Virus record (IMG/VR): IMGVR_UViG_3300043787_000193
Location: 1 to 64,000 of that record
Origin: a virus
Direction: 5' to 3' (one strand)
Length of the DNA stretch: 64,000 nucleotides
A model generated the notes under the pieces. That model was not told the origin of the DNA, did no database searches, and saw only the letters and a list, made by a program, of their open reading frames with translations. The translations under genes were made by a program, and so were the position numbers. Each line of letters starts with the position of its first letter. Position 1 is the stretch's first letter. Of this stretch, positions 63,800 through 64,000 are shown one piece after another.

Positions 63800-64000
63800 T
63801 TACGCCGTGACTCTCCGCAAGTAGCTGGCCCACTGAATCCCCGGCTGATTGAAAAGTGCGCGCGAGGAGGGATGGAGTTCTTTGCGGAACGACCGCGCGT
63901 AGGCTGTGCGATCTCCCGCCATCGGCATTTCGTAGTGCAGCTTGTCCCCGTAGTTATGGGCCTTGGCGAAGGGCAGGAGATTGCCCACACCGAGCGGACC
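63800..64000 (-). CDS. C-terminal end of an unrecognised protein
   Basis: The frame enters from the right edge and ends at TAA 63802-63800, one base before the sigma factor's GTG. About 66 residues are visible: GVGNLLPFAKAHNYGDKLHY and then RTAYARSFRKELHPSSRALF, with an SYLRRVTA end. The length of the whole gene is unknown. It is very probably cotranscribed with the sigma factor. Confidence 0.5.
   Translation of the reverse strand, partial: GPLGVGNLLPFAKAHNYGDKLHYEMPMAGDRTAYARSFRKELHPSSRALFNQPGIQWASYLRRVTA

Noticed and set aside
63289-63990. Longer N-terminus for the sigma factor
   Set aside because: The extension overlaps the coding frame of the partial gene ending at 63800 and does not look like sigma region 2; GTG 63798 fits the domain start.
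1-64000. CRISPR array or tRNA genes
   Set aside because: I saw no regularly spaced repeats and no convincing tRNA cloverleaf anywhere; the repeats found are two- or three-copy junction or promoter duplications.

Overview
The window is almost entirely the genome of a tailed double-stranded DNA bacteriophage (free phage or prophage; both ends run off the window). It carries terminase, portal, major capsid, head-completion, tail-fibre and lysis-type genes and no convincing host housekeeping genes. There is no tape-measure, tail-tube or sheath gene, and a portal of about 830 residues, coiled-coil internal proteins and a giant multidomain protein lie among the virion genes. I infer a short-tailed (podovirus-like) virion. 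GC content is high. Several Sec signal peptides end in a '...SAQ' or 'AVAQ' style often seen in Acidobacteriota, so an acidobacterial or similar Gram-negative host is a weak inference. TAA, TAG and TGA are all used as ordinary stops.

Left arm (1-10267). A plus-strand P-loop ATPase (161-1465) and a zinc-finger gene interrupted by an in-frame TAG (1615-1851) face a minus-strand early operon running from about 9063 down to 1872. That operon holds about 23 small genes, mostly joined by ATGA, GTGA or TTGA stop/start overlaps: zinc-ribbon proteins, a DnaA-domain-I-like protein, a cold-shock-like protein, a phage Dam methylase, an HNH nuclease, a radical SAM protein, a class I methyltransferase and the remnant of a HerA-type ATPase. 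Two good regulatory sites lie at its head: a consensus promoter with an embedded palindrome (9072-9100), and twin AT-rich palindromes (9839-9874) before a lone plus-strand zinc-binding gene.

Middle (10264-37699, minus). Reading in the direction of transcription: a GNAT-like protein, coiled-coil and ejection-type proteins, a 4155-residue polyvalent protein (J-domain-like motif, histidine phosphatase, 2H phosphoesterase, N6 DNA methylase, SNF2 helicase), small terminase, large terminase split by one in-frame TGA, three huge secreted-type fibre or beta-helix proteins, an L,D-transpeptidase-like (Tlde1) protein, a holin candidate with two starts, and two small proteins.

Right (37756-61671). The head genes are on the minus strand: fibres, small charged proteins, portal, zinc-knuckle protein, scaffold-like protein with an N-terminal membrane segment, major capsid protein, connector-type proteins and a 1538-residue repeat protein. 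They are interrupted by plus-strand moron-like genes at 37756, 45678-46577 and 48001. An IS1595-family element (57376-59060, 8-bp target duplication) has inserted between two small virion genes.

Right edge (61700-64000). A promoter/operator candidate heads the structural operon. Beyond it lie a serine recombinase with repeat sequences beside it, small zinc-binding proteins, an ECF-type sigma factor and a truncated gene.

The most unusual points are the Sec-type signal peptides on five putative fibres and on the scaffold-like protein, the UGA-split terminase, the giant anti-restriction-like protein encoded among virion genes, a C-terminal DHPL motif shared by three small virion-cluster proteins, and recurrent duplicated gene junctions and 5' ends in the early operon.
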